From: Clostridia bacterium
GTDB taxonomy: Bacteria; Bacillota; Clostridia; Oscillospirales; CAG-272
Direction: 5' to 3'
Assembly (NCBI GenBank): GCA_017464805.1
Contig: JAFTYE010000001.1
Location: 53,312 to 117,311 of the forward strand
DNA: 64,000 nt
Shown: positions 61,530-64,000 of the stretch, piece after piece
Layout of the letters: each line of letters starts with the position of its first letter
How positions within the stretch are numbered: the first letter of the stretch is position 1
Position numbers and translations under genes: made by a program
Notes under the pieces: model-generated
Seen by the model: the letters and a program-made list of their open reading frames with translations, nothing else
Databases searched by the model: none
What the model was told of the DNA's origin: nothing

Positions 61530-64000
61530 ATGAAAAAGTTAGTCGGTATTCTTGTGTTTCTTGTGGCATGTATGGGGCTTGTGATGGTACTCGCCTTGGG
61601 CATGTCGGCGGCAGAGCCCGTATACAGCGGTACCTGCGGCGAGAACGTGACCTGGGTGCTGGATGCCGATACGGGCGCGCTTACCGTTTCCGGAACGGGG
61701 CCCATGTACGACTACTACGACAACTATTGGGGTAGTGCGAATGTGCCTTGGTTCGTTTCCAGCGATACTATCACAAGCATCACGGTGGAGGAAGGGGTCA
61801 CTACCATCGGCTCAGGTGCCTTTGACGGTTGCTTTTATGCCACCTCCATTACCGTTCCCGACGGCATCACCTCAATCGGGGAGCGAGCTTTTTACGGATG
61901 CGGTAGCATCACGGAATTTGCCATTCCCGATACCGTTCTCACCATCGGGAAAAGCGCCTTCTCGCAATGTACCGCTTTGACCGAGATCGTGATCCCGAGC
62001 AGTGTGACGGATATCGGAGAGGAATCGTTTGCATGGTGCGACAAGCTCGCCGAAGTGATCGTGGGGGATGTAAATTTTGCGGGAGAAGCGACCACTGTGA
62101 TCGGCAAAAACGCCTTTCAAATCCATGACTATCTGTCCTCCTTGACCAATCTGACCATCGGAAGAAACGTCAAGGTCATCGGATCGTTCGCATTTGGAAA
62201 CTGCATAAACCTAACGAGCGTTATTGTACCCGGCAGTGTGGAGGAGATCGGCTATTCCGCCTTTCGCGGGGCAGGCTTGAAGAGCATAACGATGGAGTAC
62301 GGCATCAAAACCATCGGTGCCGAGGCGTTTGCCTCTTGTGCCGCCCTTACCTCGATCGTGATTCCCGACAGCGTTACCTCTGTGGGGGATGGGGCCTTTT
62401 CCTTCTGCTCCGGCTTGAAGTCTGTACGCATGAGCGAGAATGCCACCGGGTTTGGCTTGAACTTTTTCTACAAGTGCAGCATGTTGGAGGAAGTGAATAT
62501 CCCCGAAGGGGTCGGTGCCATCGGTAACAATGCGTTCTATCAGTGCGCCTCCCTTAAAGGTATCAGCCTCTCGGATAATGTTACCGATATCGGCAAGAAC
62601 GTCTTTTACGAATGCAAGGCTCTTGCGAGCGTAAAAATGCCGAAAAATCTTGCAAGCATCGGAGACTATGCGTTTTATTCATGCTCTGCCCTGACCTCTG
62701 TTGAAATACCAGAACGGGTAACGGCCATCGGGAAGGAAGCGTTCCGATTCTGCACAGGACTCACCGAGATGAAGATCCCAAACGGTGTTACGGCCATCGG
62801 GGAGAAAACCTTCGGCAGCTGTACCGCCATGAAAAAAATCTACCTGCCGATCAGCGTCAGCAGTCTCGGCAAGGAGTCGTTTACCTACTGCTCGAAGCTG
62901 GATACGATCGTTTTCTGCGGTACAGCAGAGGACTGGGCGGACGTTTCCAAGGGCTCCAACTGGAACAAGAGAATGCCGGACTTTACCGTTTCCTATCACG
63001 AATACGAGACGGCAAGTGTGGATGATGAATATCACCGCGGTGTTTGTGTGGCCTGCGGCACGGAGCTGGTTGAAGAACGGCATGCCTTCGGTGAGGGAAA
63101 GCTCATCACTCCCGCCACGCATATCACCGAAGGAGAGATCGAGCGTACATGTAGCGGTTGCGGAAAGACTGTGATTCAAAAAACAGAAAAGAGCATCGAT
63201 CACGCCTTCGGCACATGGCAAAAACACACCGTCGCACAGCACAAGCGTACCTGCCCCTGCGGGGAGGAGGAGTTTGCCGCCCATGAGTGGGGGAGCGGCG
63301 CGGTGACCACTCCCGCCTCGCATCTTGCCGAGGGCGAGAAGATCTACACCTGTGTCTGCGGGGAAACCAAGACCGAGACGATCGGCAAAACCGCCGACCA
63401 TGCCTTCGGCGCATGGCAAAAGCACACCGCCGCACAGCACAAGCGCACCTGCCCCTGCGGGGAGGGGGAGCTTGCCGCCCATGAGTGGGGGAGCGGCGCG
63501 GTGACCACTCCCGCCTCGCATCTTGCCGAGGGCGAGAAGACCTACACCTGTGTCTGCGGGGAAACCAAGACCGAGACGATCGGCAAAACCGCCGACCATG
63601 CCTTCGGCGCATGGCAAAAGCACACCGCCGCACAGCACAAGCGCACCTGCCCCTGCGGGGAGGAGGAGCTTGCCGCTCATGTGTGGGATGACGGAGAAGT
63701 GACGCAAGCCCCTACCACGGATGCGGAAGGAGAAAAAACCTATACCTGCTCCGTATGTCGGGAAACCAAGAGCGAAGTATTGGAGAAGCTCCCCGCATCT
63801 CCCGAGCCTGACACGCCAACCGACCCGGATACGCCAACCGACCCGGATACGCCAACCGACCCGGATACGCCGACCGACCCGGATACGCCAACCGACCCGG
63901 ATACGCCGACCGACCCGGATACGCCGACCGACCCGGATACGCCGACCGACCCGGATACGCCGACCGACCCGGATACGCCGACCGACCCGGATACGCCGAC
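61530..64000 (+). CDS. BspA-like leucine-rich-repeat surface protein, 3' end outside window
   Basis: At least 823 aa, open at the right edge. Signal peptide MKKLVGILVFLVACMGLVMVLA. Then ~14 LRR_5/BspA repeats (I-x-x-I-G-x-x-A-F-x-x-C-x-x-L-T-S-I-x-I-P pattern, about residues 85-480). Next is a 66-residue unit repeated about 2.5 times, rich in C-x-C-G and AHEWGSG, and finally a (DTPTDP)n stalk. ATG at 61530 follows GAGGTGA. Such proteins bind host or bacterial surfaces in oral and gut organisms; the Pro/Asp stalk suggests a C-terminal wall or membrane anchor beyond the window. Confidence 0.88.
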   Translation, partial: MKKLVGILVFLVACMGLVMVLALGMSAAEPVYSGTCGENVTWVLDADTGALTVSGTGPMYDYYDNYWGSANVPWFVSSDTITSITVEEGVTTIGSGAFDGCFYATSITVPDGITSIGERAFYGCGSITEFAIPDTVLTIGKSAFSQCTALTEIVIPSSVTDIGEESFAWCDKLAEVIVGDVNFAGEATTVIGKNAFQIHDYLSSLTNLTIGRNVKVIGSFAFGNCINLTSVIVPGSVEEIGYSAFRGAGLKSITMEYGIKTIGAEAFASCAALTSIVIPDSVTSVGDGAFSFCSGLKSVRMSENATGFGLNFFYKCSMLEEVNIPEGVGAIGNNAFYQCASLKGISLSDNVTDIGKNVFYECKALASVKMPKNLASIGDYAFYSCSALTSVEIPERVTAIGKEAFRFCTGLTEMKIPNGVTAIGEKTFGSCTAMKKIYLPISVSSLGKESFTYCSKLDTIVFCGTAEDWADVSKGSNWNKRMPDFTVSYHEYETASVDDEYHRGVCVACGTELVEERHAFGEGKLITPATHITEGEIERTCSGCGKTVIQKTEKSIDHAFGTWQKHTVAQHKRTCPCGEEEFAAHEWGSGAVTTPASHLAEGEKIYTCVCGETKTETIGKTADHAFGAWQKHTAAQHKRTCPCGEGELAAHEWGSGAVTTPASHLAEGEKTYTCVCGETKTETIGKTADHAFGAWQKHTAAQHKRTCPCGEEELAAHVWDDGEVTQAPTTDAEGEKTYTCSVCRETKSEVLEKLPASPEPDTPTDPDTPTDPDTPTDPDTPTDPDTPTDPDTPTDPDTPTDPDTPTDPDTPTDPDTPTDPDTP
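63198..63685 (+). repeat. 198-bp tandem repeat in the BspA-like gene
   Basis: Units at 63198-63395, 63396-63593 and a partial third from 63594. Units 1 and 2 differ at few positions. Each encodes DHAFG-x-WQKHT-x-AQHKRTCPCGE followed by AHEWGSGAVTTPASHLAEGEK and YTCVCGETKTE. Confidence 0.92.
63810..64000 (+). repeat. 18-bp tandem repeat (DTPTDP)n
   Basis: Unit GATACGCCGACCGACCCG, more than 10 copies, still continuing at the window edge. Early copies have GCCAAC, later ones GCCGAC, a pattern expected from slippage. Encodes an extended stalk. Confidence 0.95.

Noticed and set aside
62679-63707. 342-codon minus-strand open frame in the BspA-like gene
   Set aside because: Low-complexity antisense of the 198-bp repeats; the sense frame reads clear leucine-rich repeats.
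63810-64000. Possible CRISPR array
   Set aside because: The 18-bp units are contiguous without spacers and encode an in-frame hexapeptide repeat.

Overview
The window is a GC-rich (roughly 55-60 % by eye), densely packed stretch of a low-redundancy Firmicutes chromosome. A complete spoIIIAA-AH operon shows an endospore-forming lineage. Together with type III glutamine synthetase, pyruvate phosphate dikinase, a Crh/HPr with His15 and Ser46, AbrB and consensus sigma-A promoters (TTGACA-17-TATAAT), it points to an anaerobic member of the class Clostridia, probably an uncultured gut organism. That last point is inferred from the glycan-utilisation and BspA-like genes. No phage, plasmid, IS element or CRISPR array was seen.

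Layout. 1-920: a truncated lipoprotein, an RNHCP-family zinc protein and a small membrane protein. 958-5250 (minus): rpmH-rnpA-yidD-yidC-jag-mnmE from one strong promoter. 5335-11111: an exonuclease, glnN, an XRE-S24 repressor, a zinc-ribbon membrane protein and abrB. 11286-15953: spoIIIAA to spoIIIAH. 16061-17166: a CmpB-like membrane protein, a 65-aa ORF and an XRE regulator. 17200-28430: the most unusual region. It holds three consecutive transcription units, each with its own sigma-A promoter, a very large secreted protein (1191, 1078 and 909 aa) with a related signal peptide and C-terminal domain, a 38-aa acidic peptide gene 16-17 nt downstream, and a terminator. The 3' ends of these units are almost identical DNA. 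The first unit has a 14-bp palindrome inside its promoter spacer and sits beside a divergent XRE regulator with a related site at its own promoter.

28510-46404 (all minus): housekeeping genes yfcE, pheST, coaD-rsmD-uvrC, ptsH, two DUF4330-type proteins, an O-antigen-ligase-like protein, trmD-rimM, a GT4 glycosyltransferase, tadA, a CPBP protease, a sugar-phosphate-isomerase-like protein and ppdK. 46658-54758: tRNA-Arg(CCU), a YwaF-like protein, a FAD-Rieske oxidoreductase, a type IIG-like restriction-methylation enzyme, a LysM-CAP protein, tRNA-Gly(CCC), a YjjG-like phosphatase and an RsmF-like methyltransferase. Both tRNA genes share an odd 3' flank: a 24-bp perfect inverted repeat that contains an inverted copy of that tRNA's own 3' end, followed at fixed distances by a conserved hairpin, GGTTCGCAT and two further small hairpins.

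54866-61434: a small gene with a sigma-G-like promoter, then a GH2 glycosidase, an AraC regulator, a NahK-like sugar kinase and a GH109-like oxidoreductase/glycosidase, which together look like an N-acetylhexosamine (host glycan) utilisation locus. 61530-64000: the start of a BspA-like leucine-rich-repeat surface protein that runs off the window inside an 18-bp tandem repeat.
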